Shown in pieces: positions 22,568 to 31,977 of a stretch of DNA of 63,611 bases. Where the stretch lies: the NCBI GenBank assembly GCA_002706265.1, contig PAKU01000039.1:1-63611 (forward strand), written 5' to 3'. A program made the position numbers and the translations under genes. Position 1 is the stretch's first letter; every line of letters starts with the position of its first letter. Below the pieces are notes generated by a model, which saw only the letters and a list, made by a program, of their open reading frames with translations, ran no database searches and was not told the origin of the DNA. The stretch comes from Polycyclovorans sp. Its GTDB lineage: Bacteria > Pseudomonadota > Gammaproteobacteria > Nevskiales > Nevskiaceae.

Positions 22568-23512
22568 GTGCTGGACTCACTCGACGCCCAGTTCGCCGCG
22601 GCGGCGGCCCAGCCGCAGGCCGAGTTCTACGCCATGGTGGCGGTGTTGCTGGCGGCCACGCTGGCGGCGCTGTACTTCGGCTTTCGCGCCCTGATCGGCG
22701 CGCGCTGGATCGCCGACCTGCCAACCTCGCGCATCGCCAGCGCAGCCCAGGGGTATGTGGAGCTGGAAGGCCACACCGACCTGCTGCCGGGGCCGGCCAT
22801 CGTCTCACCGCTGAGCCGCACTGCCTGCGCCTGGTGGTGGTACAAAATCGAGAAGAAGGTCACGCGTTACCGCAACGGGCGCCGCCAGACCACCTGGCAA
22901 ACCGTGACGCATCAACGCTCAGACGAGCTGTTTCTGCTGCGCGACGGCACCGGGCAGTGCATCGTGGACCCCGATGGCGCGCGCATCATTCCCAGCCTGA
23001 AGCGCAGTTGGACCGGCCACAGCCTGCAGCCCGGCCCGCCCCCCGCCAAACGGGGCTGGCTGCAGTTCGGCAATCACCGCTACAGCGAGGCCCTGCTGCA
23101 ACTCGGCGACGCGGTCTATGCGCTGGGCTACTTCAGAACTCAGCACGGCGTGCAGGACTTTGATGAACGCGGCGACGTGCGCGCACTGCTGGCCGAGTGG
23201 AAGGCCGACAACCCCAGCCTGGTGGCGCGCTTCGACGAGGACGGCGACGGCCAGATCAGCGTCGCCGAGTGGGAGGCGGTCCGCCGCGCGGCGATCAGGG
23301 AGGTTCGGCAAGGCCATGTGGCGCAGGCGGTCACGCCCGACTTCAACGTGCTCGGCCGGCCACCGGACCGCCGGCCCTTTCTGCTTTCGTCGATCCCTCA
23401 GGACCACATCCGCCGCCGCAAGCAGGGTCAGGGCTGGGCCCTGGTCGCGGTCAGCATCGTGCTGTTCGCGCTGCTGGCCACGCTGCTCCAGACCCGCCTG
23501 GCCCTGCCCTGA
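22568..23512 (+). CDS. GIDE-domain membrane protein with an EF-hand
   Basis: 314 residues, GTG start. A transmembrane helix lies at about 22-44 and another at the C-terminus (about 290-310). The region between resembles the GIDE domain (PF12483), named from eukaryotic MUL1/GIDE ubiquitin ligases; there is no RING finger here, so ligase activity should not be assumed. A textbook calcium-binding loop, DEDGDGQISVAEWE, lies at about residue 219 and is unusual inside this domain type. Operon with lemA. A calcium-responsive membrane role is inference. Confidence 0.75.
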   Translation: MLDSLDAQFAAAAAQPQAEFYAMVAVLLAATLAALYFGFRALIGARWIADLPTSRIASAAQGYVELEGHTDLLPGPAIVSPLSRTACAWWWYKIEKKVTRYRNGRRQTTWQTVTHQRSDELFLLRDGTGQCIVDPDGARIIPSLKRSWTGHSLQPGPPPAKRGWLQFGNHRYSEALLQLGDAVYALGYFRTQHGVQDFDERGDVRALLAEWKADNPSLVARFDEDGDGQISVAEWEAVRRAAIREVRQGHVAQAVTPDFNVLGRPPDRRPFLLSSIPQDHIRRRKQGQGWALVAVSIVLFALLATLLQTRLALP

Positions 23513-23625
23513 GCGCCGCCGCAGCGGCGCCCCCATCGACGTCTCTTGCATCCGCCTCTTGAAAGGGCCGGCAGGGCACCGACATCTTTATGTCAATCAA
23601 CGGTTGCGCTCACTGGAGTTTCACC

Positions 23626-25656
23626 ATGCGGTCTGACGTGCTTCCCCCCGCCCTGCCCGTGTTCGACCAACTGACCCCGGACGCCGCACTCGACCACCTC
23701 AAGGCCACGCTGGCGACCCAGCGCGCACGCGTCGCCGAACTGACGCAGCGTGAAGACCCCAGCTGGGCGCGGCTGGTCGAACCGCTGGACGACGTTGCCG
23801 AGGCGCTGTCCAACGCCTGGGGGCCCATCAGCCATCTGTTCAGCGTGACCAGCACGCCGCAATGGCGCGCCGTCCACGACGAGGGCCAGCCACTGATCAC
23901 CGATTTCTGGCTGGAGCTGTCGCAGTCCGAGCCGCTGTGCGAGGCCTACAAGGCCATCGCCGCCCGCGACGATTTCGCCGCGCTGTCGCCCACCCGGCAG
24001 AAGATCATCAACGACGCGCTGCGCGACTTCACGCTGTCGGGCATTGGCCTGCCGGCCGATGACAAGGCCCGCTACAAGGCGCTGTCGATGGCCCTGTCAG
24101 AAAAGGCCTCGCGCTTCGAAAGCCAGTTGATGGACGCGGTTCAGGCCTACGGCCTGCACATCACCGACGCCCGCCGCCTCAGCGGCATGCCGGCCGGCGC
24201 CCAGCAGCGCGCCAGGGCCAAGGCCGAAGCCAAGAACCTTGAAGGCGCGTGGATCACCCTCGATTTTCCGTCGTTCGACGCGGTCATCACCCACGCCGAC
24301 GACCGCGCGCTGCGCGAAACGCTCTACACCGCGTGGGTGACCCGCGCCTCGGACCAGGGGCCGCTCGCCGGTCAGTTCGACAACGGCCCGTTGATGATCG
24401 ACATCCTGAAACTGCGCCAGCAGAAGGCCGAACTGCTGGGGTTCGAACACCCTGCGGCGCTGTCGCTGGCGACCAAGATGGCCGAGTCCGTCGATCAGGT
24501 GGAAGCCTTTCTGCTCGACCTTGCCGCACGCGCCAGGCCGCGTGCGCAGGCCGAATGGGACGCACTGCAAGCCTTCGCCCGCGAACAGGGCGGCCCCGAC
24601 ACCCTGATGCCATGGGACGCGGCCTATTACGGCGAAAAACTCAAAGACCGCGAACTGGGCCTGTCGGACGAGGTGCTGAAACCCTACTTTCCGGTCACCC
24701 AGGTGATTCGCGGGCTGTTCGATCTGGTGGAGTCGCTCTACGGCGTCCGCATCGCGCCGGTGTCCGGCATCAGCACCTGGCATGCCGATGTCACCACCTA
24801 CGCCGTGCGCCAGGCCAACGGCGAGATCAGCGGGCTGTTCTATCTTGACCCCTATGCGCGCGACCAGAAGCGCGGCGGCGCATGGATGGACGAGTGCTTG
24901 GGCCGCCACCGCCGCGACCACAACCTGCAAGTGCCGGTGGCCTATCTGGTCTGCAATTTCACCCCGCCCCACGGCGACGAACCGGGGCTGCTGACCTTTG
25001 ACGAGGTCACGACCCTGTTCCACGAATTCGGCCACGGGCTGCACCACCTGTTGACGCAGGTGGACGAGGCCAGCGCGGCCGGCATCCGCGGCGTCGAGTG
25101 GGACGCGGTGGAGCTGCCCAGCCAGTTCATGGAGAACTGGTGCTATCACCCGGAAACGCTGAAGCGCTTCGCACGGCACTACCAGACCGGCGAGCCGCTG
25201 CCTGAAGCCCTGATCGACCAACTGACCCGTGCCCGCACCTGGCAGAGCGGCCTGTCCACCGTCCGGCAGGTGGAGTTCGCCCTGTTCGACCTGCGCATAC
25301 ACCGCGATCCACCCGCCACCACCGACGCCGTGCTCGAGGTGCTGTCGGCGGTCAGGGACCAGGTCGCCGTCACCCGTCCGCCGCCGTTCAACCGCATGCC
25401 GTGGAGCTTCAGCCACATCTTTGCCGGCGGTTATGCGGCGGGTTATTACAGCTACAAGTGGGCCGAAGTGCTGTCGGCCGACGCCTTTGCGGCGTTCGAA
25501 GAAAGTAATTTCGCGCCCGAGACCGCGCACCGCTTCCGCGACGCGATTCTGGCGCGCGGCGGTTCGGCGCCGGCCATGGCGCTGTTCACGGACTTTCGTG
25601 GCCGGGCGCCCAACCCCGATGCGCTGCTGCGGCATTCCGGGCTCGCGGCGGCCTGA
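23626..25656 (+). CDS. prlC: Oligopeptidase A (M3 metallopeptidase)
   Basis: Cytoplasmic zinc endopeptidase that degrades signal peptides and short oligopeptides. 676 residues against 680 in E. coli. The zinc motif HEFGHGLHH starts at about residue 466, with GVEWDAVELPSQFMENW supplying the downstream glutamate, and the C-terminal FSHIFAGGYAAGYYSYKWAEVL is typical of M3. ATG 23626 has TGGAG upstream and fits the family start. Strand and spacing do not link it to neighbours. Confidence 0.95.
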   Translation: MRSDVLPPALPVFDQLTPDAALDHLKATLATQRARVAELTQREDPSWARLVEPLDDVAEALSNAWGPISHLFSVTSTPQWRAVHDEGQPLITDFWLELSQSEPLCEAYKAIAARDDFAALSPTRQKIINDALRDFTLSGIGLPADDKARYKALSMALSEKASRFESQLMDAVQAYGLHITDARRLSGMPAGAQQRARAKAEAKNLEGAWITLDFPSFDAVITHADDRALRETLYTAWVTRASDQGPLAGQFDNGPLMIDILKLRQQKAELLGFEHPAALSLATKMAESVDQVEAFLLDLAARARPRAQAEWDALQAFAREQGGPDTLMPWDAAYYGEKLKDRELGLSDEVLKPYFPVTQVIRGLFDLVESLYGVRIAPVSGISTWHADVTTYAVRQANGEISGLFYLDPYARDQKRGGAWMDECLGRHRRDHNLQVPVAYLVCNFTPPHGDEPGLLTFDEVTTLFHEFGHGLHHLLTQVDEASAAGIRGVEWDAVELPSQFMENWCYHPETLKRFARHYQTGEPLPEALIDQLTRARTWQSGLSTVRQVEFALFDLRIHRDPPATTDAVLEVLSAVRDQVAVTRPPPFNRMPWSFSHIFAGGYAAGYYSYKWAEVLSADAFAAFEESNFAPETAHRFRDAILARGGSAPAMALFTDFRGRAPNPDALLRHSGLAAA

Positions 25657-25700
25657 GATGGCGTAGCGGCAGGGCCGCGCAGGGTGTCACACGGCATGCG

Positions 25701-25706
25701 TATACT
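25701..25706 (+). promoter_or_regulatory. Putative -10 close to the NfeD start
   Basis: TATACT followed by CGGCCACG and then the ATG at 25715. If it is the real -10, transcription would begin within a few bases of the start codon, giving a leaderless or nearly leaderless mRNA. Confidence 0.35.
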
Positions 25707-25714
25707 CGGCCACG

Positions 25715-27124
25715 ATGAAAAAGGCCTTGTCAGCGCTGTTGCTGCTGACCGGACTTGCCGGTCTGGTCGGCGCGCTGTGGGCGGATGAGCCGCGCGGCGA
25801 ACACGCCGCGCTGATCCGCATCGAGGGCGCCATCGGGCCGGCCACCAGCCAGTACTTCGAGCGCGCGCGGCAGGCGGCGCTGGAAGGCGGCGCGCAGCTC
25901 ATCATCGTGCAGATCGACACGCCCGGCGGCCTCGACGGCGCCATGCGCGACATCATCAAGCACATCCTCGACACGCCGGTACCGGTGGTGGGCTGGGTGG
26001 GCCCCAGTGGCGCCCGCGCCGCCAGTGCCGGCACCTATCTGATGATGGCCACGCACGTGGCGGCGATGGCGCCCGGCACCAATCTGGGCTCGGCCACACC
26101 GGTGCCGGTGGGCGGCAGCATGCCGGTGCCCAAGACCCCGGCCGGCGCCGCCAAGGACAAGATCGAAGAAGCGGCGGCGGACGACAACGATGAACGCGCC
26201 GCAGCGCCGGGTGAGGCTGAAAACACCGGCGATGCCATGCGCAACAAGATTCTCAACGATGCCGTGGCCTACATCCGCGGGCTGGCCGAACTGCGGGGCC
26301 GCAATGCCGACTGGGCCGAGCAGGCCGTACGGGTCGGCGCCAATCTGGGCGCCACCGAGGCCAAGGCGCAGCAGGTGATCGAACTGGTGTCGCGCGACCT
26401 CACCGCGCTGATGAACGATCTGGACGGCCGCGTCGTCGAGGTGGGCGAGCGCAGCGTGACCCTGGCCACGGCCGAGTTGCCGATCCACGCCATCGAACCC
26501 GACTGGCGCGACCGGCTGCTCTCGACCCTGACCAACCCGACGGTCGCCTATCTGCTGATGATGGCCGGCATCTACGGCCTGTTGCTGGAGGGCTACAACC
26601 CCGGCGCCATCCTGCCCGGCACGGTGGGCGCCATCTGCCTGCTGCTGGCCCTGTTCGCCTTCCAGATGCTGCCGGTCAACTACGTCGGCCTGGCGCTGAT
26701 CGCGCTGGGGCTGGCGTTGATGATCGGCGAGGCATTCGCCCCCAGCTTCGGCGTGCTGGGCGTGGGCGGCCTGGCGGCCTTCGTGCTGGGCTCGGTATTT
26801 CTGATGGACACCGACGTGCCCGGCTACGGCGTCCATCTGGGGCTGATTGCCGGCATGGCGATCGTCGGAGCCGGCGTCATCGGCCTCAGCATGGTTCTGT
26901 TCGCGCGCTCGCGGCGGGCGCGTGTCAGCGCCGGCTCGGCCATGGCTCCGGCGGCGACCGTTCGCGTCGTCGAGGCCAGTGGCGCGCAGGGCTGGGGCCT
27001 GGTCAACGGCGAGCGCTGGCGCCTGCAATCGACACAGCCACTGACCCTCAACACCTCGGTGCGGGTGATCCGCACCGAGGGCCTGACCCTGTACGTCGAA
27101 CCCATTCCCTCACCGGAGCGCTAA
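25715..27124 (+). CDS. NfeD-family membrane serine protease
   Basis: 469 residues in the long form: a signal peptide (to about residue 23), a ClpP/SppA-like protease domain, four to five transmembrane helices (about 275-400) and a C-terminal OB-fold NfeD domain. The nucleophile should be the Ser about 104 in RAASAGTYLM and the general base the Lys in NKILNDAVAYI (about 176), by analogy with archaeal PH1510. A Pro/Gly/Glu-rich insertion separates the two. It sits 3 bases before a slipin gene; in characterised cases NfeD cleaves the slipin C-terminus. Confidence 0.92.
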   Translation: MKKALSALLLLTGLAGLVGALWADEPRGEHAALIRIEGAIGPATSQYFERARQAALEGGAQLIIVQIDTPGGLDGAMRDIIKHILDTPVPVVGWVGPSGARAASAGTYLMMATHVAAMAPGTNLGSATPVPVGGSMPVPKTPAGAAKDKIEEAAADDNDERAAAPGEAENTGDAMRNKILNDAVAYIRGLAELRGRNADWAEQAVRVGANLGATEAKAQQVIELVSRDLTALMNDLDGRVVEVGERSVTLATAELPIHAIEPDWRDRLLSTLTNPTVAYLLMMAGIYGLLLEGYNPGAILPGTVGAICLLLALFAFQMLPVNYVGLALIALGLALMIGEAFAPSFGVLGVGGLAAFVLGSVFLMDTDVPGYGVHLGLIAGMAIVGAGVIGLSMVLFARSRRARVSAGSAMAPAATVRVVEASGAQGWGLVNGERWRLQSTQPLTLNTSVRVIRTEGLTLYVEPIPSPER

Positions 27125-27127
27125 CCC

Positions 27128-27946
27128 ATGCTCACCACCGTGTTGCCCATCGTCATCGCCATCGTCTTTCTGCTGTTCTCGGCGCTCAAGGTGCTCAACG
27201 AGTACGAGCGTGCCGTGGTCCTGACACTGGGGCGCTACACCGGCACCAAGGGTCCGGGCCTGGTCATCATCATTCCCGGCCTGCAAAAAATGCTGCGGGT
27301 CGACATGCGCACGGTGGTCATGGACGTGCCCCCGCAGGACGTGATCTCGCGCGACAACGTGTCGGTCAACGTCAACGCGGTGGTGTACTTCCGGGTGGTG
27401 GATGCCGCCAACGCCATGTTGCAGGTGGAGCGCTACTACGAGGCCATCAGCCAGGTGGCCCAGACCACCATGCGCTCGGTGCTGGGCCAGCGCGAACTGG
27501 ACGAAATGCTCACCGAGCGCGACAAGCTCAGCGCCGACATCCAGAAAATTCTCGACGATGCCACCAACCCCTGGGGCGTGAAAATCACCAATGTCGAACT
27601 CAAGCACGTCGATCTGCAGGAGTCGATGATTCGCGCCATGGCACGCCAGGCCGAAGCCGAACGCTCGCGGCGCGCCAAGGTGATTCACGCCGAGGGCGAA
27701 ATGCAGGCATCCGAGAAGCTGCGCGAGGCCGCCGCCATGCTGTCGCAGGAGCCACAGGCCCTGCAGCTGCGCTACATGCAGACCCTGATCGACATCGCCG
27801 GCGACAAGAACTCCACCATCGTCTTCCCGCTGCCCATGGACCTGATCACGCCGTTTCTCAAGACCATTCAGGCGGCCAATGCAGCCGCCCCGCCCGCCGG
27901 TGGGCCGGCCCCGCAGCCGCCGCAGCCCTCGGCCCCGGCGGGCTAG
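27128..27946 (+). CDS. Slipin / SPFH-domain (band 7) protein
   Basis: 272 residues: an N-terminal membrane helix, an SPFH domain ([22 protein letters not shown], then a [17 protein letters not shown] block), a coiled-coil with [23 protein letters not shown], and a Pro/Ala-rich tail. Members oligomerise into membrane scaffolds. A GGAG ribosome site lies 9 bases before the ATG. It is the operon partner of the NfeD protease. The stop codon shares bases with the stop of the convergent TonB-receptor gene. Confidence 0.93.
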   Translation: MLTTVLPIVIAIVFLLFSALKVLNEYERAVVLTLGRYTGTKGPGLVIIIPGLQKMLRVDMRTVVMDVPPQDVISRDNVSVNVNAVVYFRVVDAANAMLQVERYYEAISQVAQTTMRSVLGQRELDEMLTERDKLSADIQKILDDATNPWGVKITNVELKHVDLQESMIRAMARQAEAERSRRAKVIHAEGEMQASEKLREAAAMLSQEPQALQLRYMQTLIDIAGDKNSTIVFPLPMDLITPFLKTIQAANAAAPPAGGPAPQPPQPSAPAG

Positions 27947-30132
27947 AAGACGTACTCGACGCCCACCTGCGCCGCCACGGGGCGCCCCGGCCGCGCGCCG
28001 AACGGGCGCCGTGAGACCACGTATTCGCGGTCCAGCAGGTTGTCGACGCGGGCGGTCAGCGCCCAGGCCGACTGCAGGTCCCAGCGGCCGCTCAGGTCCA
28101 CGACGGTGAACGCATCACTGCCGGTGTCACCGGGAATCGCGCCGCTGCCGGCCACGTCGCGCATGCGCGACTGGTAGGTCACCGAGGCGCTGGTGGACCA
28201 GCGCGCGCCTTCCATGCCAACCCGCAGATTGGCCCGGTGCTCGGGGATGTACGGCAACTCGAAGCCGGCGTCCACAGCTCCAAACTGCGGGTCCGCCGAC
28301 ACGAAGGCCTCGCGGAACTCGGCCGAGGTGTAGGTGTAGGTCAGGGCCACCGGCATCAGCAAGCCGAACGGCAGGGGCAGCACGTGCTGGTAGCCGGTCT
28401 CGATGCCGAAAATTTCGGCCTTGCCGGCGTTGGTCTGGGTGTCAAGCTCGGCGCAGCCGCTCGAGAACGTGCAGGCCGCCGTGAGATTGCTGTAGTCGTT
28501 GTAGAAGCCGATGGCCTCGAACGCGCCCACCGAGGTCCACAGCCGGCCGCCGGCCTCGTAGTTGATCGCCTTCTCGGGCTCGAGATTCTCGCTGGGGCCC
28601 ACGGTTGCCGGCGAGAAGCCGCGGTGCACGCCGGCCAGCAGGTTGAACTGCTCGGTGAGCGCGTAGTTGATGCCCAGCCCCGGCAACAAGACCGCGTAAT
28701 GGTCGTCGCGGATCAGATTGGCGCGGCGGTCGCTGAACTCGGTCCAGATCTGCTCGACGCGCACGCCGGGGGCAATGGTCCATTTGCCGAAGGTGGCCTC
28801 GTCACGCACCCAGGCCGCCAGCGCCACGGTACGCCCGGTGTTGTCGGCGGTGATGGTGCCCGGCAGCGCGTTGCGCACCAGTTGGCCGTCGGCCACTTCG
28901 AAGGCGAACTCGTCGTGCAGGCGCTGGACGCGATCGTTGTGCAGTCGCGTGCCCACTTCGAGCCGGTGTTCACCGCGCCCCGAAAACGCCCAGTTCTGGC
29001 GGGCCTGCACGCCGGACGAGCGGAACTGGCGATCGTTGGTGCCGATGCGCAGGTCGTCGCCCTCGAAGTTGGGGTCGCTGTCGGCCTGCCCGGTCAGCAC
29101 GTTGTAGAACAGCCGGTTCGAGGGCGTGTCCGGGTTGGCCAGCACCTCGCGGATGGTGCCGGCGCCAATGTTGTTGAACTTGCGCCAGGCGCGGTCGAAC
29201 TGATGGCTGTAGGCGGTGGCCACGAAATTGCCTCCGAGCAGCGGCTGCTGCCAGTCGAGCCGCTGGGTGTTGTGGTCCCAGTCAAATTGATCCAGGGCAC
29301 TGGCGAGGTAACGCCGGGTGGGGTCGCGGCGAAAATCGGCTTCGGTGAGGCCCAGATAGGTCTCGTCCGACACCTCGTCGGAATAGGCCAGTTGCAGCTC
29401 CAGCCGTCCGGGGCCGATCAGGTGTGCCACTTTGACCACGGCTTCGTTCTTCTCGAAGCCGGTATCGCCACCACCGTCCAGCGATTTGAAGCCGTCGTTG
29501 GCGACGTGTGCCGCCTCGACCTGCAGGCCGAAACCGCCGAACTGCCCGCCGCTGCGGGCGTGCACGCGGCGGAAGGCATCACTGCCCACGGCGGCCTCGA
29601 ACATGCCGGACGTGGTTTCGGGAATCGGTGCCGACAGCAGGTTGATGGCGCCGCCGATCGTCTGCGGGCCCTGCGAGATGGCGGCCGGCCCCTTGAACAC
29701 TTCGACCCCGATCATCCGCGAGGTCAGCGGAAAGAAATACGCGGCCGGCGCCGAATACGGCGCCGGGCCGAAGAGCACGCCGTCTTCCAGCAGCGTGACC
29801 TTCTGGCTGCGGTCGGAGGAGCCGCCGCGCAGGCCAATGTTGGGGCGCAGGCCAAAGCCGTCTTCTTCACGCACATAGACACCGGGTACCGCATTGAGCA
29901 CCCGGTTGATGTCGTCATAGCCGAAACGCTTCAGGTCAGCCTCGTCAATCACGTGGGCCGACCCGGCAATGCGCGGCAGGCCCTCGCGCTCGCCGACGAT
30001 GGTCACCGCCGGCAGCGCGGCCGAAGGGTTCGTGGCAGCCGGCGCCGGCGTGGGCTCAGGCGTCACTGCGGGCGACTGCGCGGCAACCAGGCCAGAGGAC
30101 AGAACAGAGGCAATGAGAATCGGATATTTCAT
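27943..30132 (-). CDS. TonB-dependent outer-membrane receptor, FecA-like
   Basis: 729 residues. A signal peptide ([14 protein letters not shown]) is followed by a Pro/Ala linker, then a TonB-box candidate ([10 protein letters not shown]), a plug domain ([47 protein letters not shown]) and a 22-strand barrel ending in the aromatic VGVEYVF. Plug and barrel resemble Fe(3+)-dicitrate receptors, but there is no N-terminal signalling domain and no fecI/fecR nearby. The ATG overlaps the DCC gene stop (ATGA). Last gene of the Fur-controlled operon, so the substrate is most likely an iron complex. Confidence 0.9.
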   Translation of the reverse strand: MKYPILIASVLSSGLVAAQSPAVTPEPTPAPAATNPSAALPAVTIVGEREGLPRIAGSAHVIDEADLKRFGYDDINRVLNAVPGVYVREEDGFGLRPNIGLRGGSSDRSQKVTLLEDGVLFGPAPYSAPAAYFFPLTSRMIGVEVFKGPAAISQGPQTIGGAINLLSAPIPETTSGMFEAAVGSDAFRRVHARSGGQFGGFGLQVEAAHVANDGFKSLDGGGDTGFEKNEAVVKVAHLIGPGRLELQLAYSDEVSDETYLGLTEADFRRDPTRRYLASALDQFDWDHNTQRLDWQQPLLGGNFVATAYSHQFDRAWRKFNNIGAGTIREVLANPDTPSNRLFYNVLTGQADSDPNFEGDDLRIGTNDRQFRSSGVQARQNWAFSGRGEHRLEVGTRLHNDRVQRLHDEFAFEVADGQLVRNALPGTITADNTGRTVALAAWVRDEATFGKWTIAPGVRVEQIWTEFSDRRANLIRDDHYAVLLPGLGINYALTEQFNLLAGVHRGFSPATVGPSENLEPEKAINYEAGGRLWTSVGAFEAIGFYNDYSNLTAACTFSSGCAELDTQTNAGKAEIFGIETGYQHVLPLPFGLLMPVALTYTYTSAEFREAFVSADPQFGAVDAGFELPYIPEHRANLRVGMEGARWSTSASVTYQSRMRDVAGSGAIPGDTGSDAFTVVDLSGRWDLQSAWALTARVDNLLDREYVVSRRPFGARPGRPVAAQVGVEYVF

Positions 30133-30551
30133 GGGGCGTCGGTCAGAAAACGGTGGTTCAGCGAAGGGGTGCGTGCCGCGTGGGCCATGGGCACGCAAAC
30201 GGCGCTGCGGCCCCACCATCGATAGCGGCGGGCCCCGACTGCGCGGTAGGCGGCATCACGGATCGGCCGCGGCACGAAGGACAGCAAGGTCAGCCACGAC
30301 CACGGCGGCCGCAGGCGGGATGCAACGTACAGCACCGCGTCGGACTCGCGCAGCAGGGTGCCGTTCACCAGCACCAACATCGAGCCCAGATCATTCGGCG
30401 CCACGCCCAGGGGACGCAGCAGCGCATGGGCCGACTGCGACTGCAGCGCCGCGAAGCGGAATTCCGGTGCCCGTTCGCGCTTGAGCACGAAGCGCACGCT
30501 GGCGTTACAGAAATTGCACACGCCGTCGTAAAAGAGGATGGGATCGCTCAC
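30129..30551 (-). CDS. DCC-family thiol-disulfide oxidoreductase-like protein
   Basis: 140 residues, GTG start. The family signature lies at the N-terminus: FYDGVCNFCNASVRFVL, with the CxxC of a thioredoxin-like fold, then RFAALQS and SDAVLYVASRL. DCC proteins are cytoplasmic and their substrates are mostly unknown. It overlaps the HTTM gene by 4 bases (GTGA) and the receptor gene by 4 bases, so all three are translationally coupled. DCC and HTTM genes are often neighbours, suggesting a shared redox role. Confidence 0.9.
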   Translation of the reverse strand: MSDPILFYDGVCNFCNASVRFVLKRERAPEFRFAALQSQSAHALLRPLGVAPNDLGSMLVLVNGTLLRESDAVLYVASRLRPPWSWLTLLSFVPRPIRDAAYRAVGARRYRWWGRSAVCVPMAHAARTPSLNHRFLTDAP

Positions 30552-31969
30552 GGCGCGCTCGCCGTGGCCGGCCGGTCATCGGCCATGCGCGAGGCCGTCA
30601 GCCGCAGGCGCGACATCAGCGGTGGCGGCGCGGTGGGCGCCGGCAGTATCCAGGTCGCCACCGCCAGTCCGTCGTCAACCTGGGCGAGATCGACCTCAGG
30701 GTCGATCAGGCGGGCTGCGGGCCGTGCGTTGAGCGACACCATGACGTCGGCATACACCTGAACCGGCCCGACGCCACGCGCGTTGTAGTCGTCGCGAATG
30801 TGGTGCGCCAGTTGCAGGATCAGATCGGGCTGAGCCGACATTTCACGGTATTGCTGCAGGGTGAGGTACGCATGCGGGCTGACCAGCAGCACGTCGCCAT
30901 TGGCCTGCACCACCCGATAGTCCAGCGCACCGGATTTCTCGCGCAGCATCACCCGCCACGAAAAGCGCATGCCCTGCTCGTGCCACAGCACCGTGCCGGG
31001 GTACAGCCAGTGCCGCAACGGCAGCATGAACTGCAGCAGACAGAACCCCGCCACCACTGAGGCAAACACCGCCGAGCGCAGGGTCCAGCCCGGCGCGGGC
31101 CGGGCCGATGCCGACGGCGTGCCGCGCAGCCACGGCAGCCACGGCAGCCACCGTCGGGGCCAGTCCGGCTCGAAATAGTTCAGCACCCCGAAGACCATGA
31201 TCAGCGGGAACAAGCCGATGTTGAAGAACAGGTGCGTGAACAGGTGAAACACCAGAATCACCGCGAAGGCCAACAACCTCGTGCGCCGCCACAGCATGAA
31301 CGCAATGATGAACGTGTCGAAAAAGAAGGCGAACCAGGAGAACGCGTAATGCACCCACGGCTGCCCCAGAAACGGTCCCAGCAAGGGCAGGCCGGCGTGG
31401 GCCGGCAACCAGATGTTCAGCGGTTGCGCGTGCAGCAGCCAGTCGGGCTCAAGCTTCGCCAGACCGGCGTAGAAATACAGCAGGCCAACCTGAAACCGCA
31501 GCCAGTAGGTCTGCCAGGCCGGCAAGGTAGAGGCCGCGATGGCCGGCCGCCGCCAGGCATCGATCGACCACGCCCGGTGCGGCGACAGGAAGCAGAGAAT
31601 CAGTGCCTGCAGCGACACCAGGTAATAGTGGTTGAGGTAGGTGCTGACATCCATCAACTCGGCGTAGGTGAACAGACACCAGAAGGCGATGATGGCCACG
31701 CGATAGAAGGCGCCCAGTGCCACCATCAGGGCACTGATCGCGATGCCGCCGTACAGCAGGTACAGGCCGGTGGCCTCCGGCACCTGCACCCAGCCGAAGC
31801 CCCAGTACTTGAAGTGGAACGTCGGCTCCACGAAGAGCCGGTCGACCCATCCCTGCGCCATGAAGCGCAGGCTGCCGGCGCACATCAGCAGGCCGAACAG
31901 CATGCGGTACACCGCCAGCGCGGCAATGTCGAATGGCTGGAAGAGCCACCGGTGGAGTTTTTCGGCCAT
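30548..31969 (-). CDS. HTTM-domain membrane protein (vitamin K-dependent carboxylase-like)
   Basis: 473 residues with about eight to nine transmembrane helices in the first about 330 residues, then a soluble part of about 140 residues. Recognisable HTTM features: AVYRMLFGLLM at the start, YLNHYYLVSLQALILCFLSPHRAWSIDAW, a GLLYFYAGLAKLEPDWL helix and LFHLFTHLFFNIGLFPLIM. The domain is shared with eukaryotic gamma-glutamyl carboxylase, but carboxylation in bacteria is largely unproven and I did not verify the catalytic lysine. A DNA repeat encodes WLPWLPWL at about 31125-31160. It starts 8 bases after the imelysin stop. Confidence 0.85.
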   Translation of the reverse strand: MAEKLHRWLFQPFDIAALAVYRMLFGLLMCAGSLRFMAQGWVDRLFVEPTFHFKYWGFGWVQVPEATGLYLLYGGIAISALMVALGAFYRVAIIAFWCLFTYAELMDVSTYLNHYYLVSLQALILCFLSPHRAWSIDAWRRPAIAASTLPAWQTYWLRFQVGLLYFYAGLAKLEPDWLLHAQPLNIWLPAHAGLPLLGPFLGQPWVHYAFSWFAFFFDTFIIAFMLWRRTRLLAFAVILVFHLFTHLFFNIGLFPLIMVFGVLNYFEPDWPRRWLPWLPWLRGTPSASARPAPGWTLRSAVFASVVAGFCLLQFMLPLRHWLYPGTVLWHEQGMRFSWRVMLREKSGALDYRVVQANGDVLLVSPHAYLTLQQYREMSAQPDLILQLAHHIRDDYNARGVGPVQVYADVMVSLNARPAARLIDPEVDLAQVDDGLAVATWILPAPTAPPPLMSRLRLTASRMADDRPATASAP

Positions 31970-31977
31970 CAGGTCAG

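Noticed and set aside
31120..31165. Short tandem DNA repeat in the HTTM gene as a regulatory repeat
   Set aside because: It is in frame and simply encodes a repeated Trp-Leu-Pro turn; no evidence beyond the coding role.
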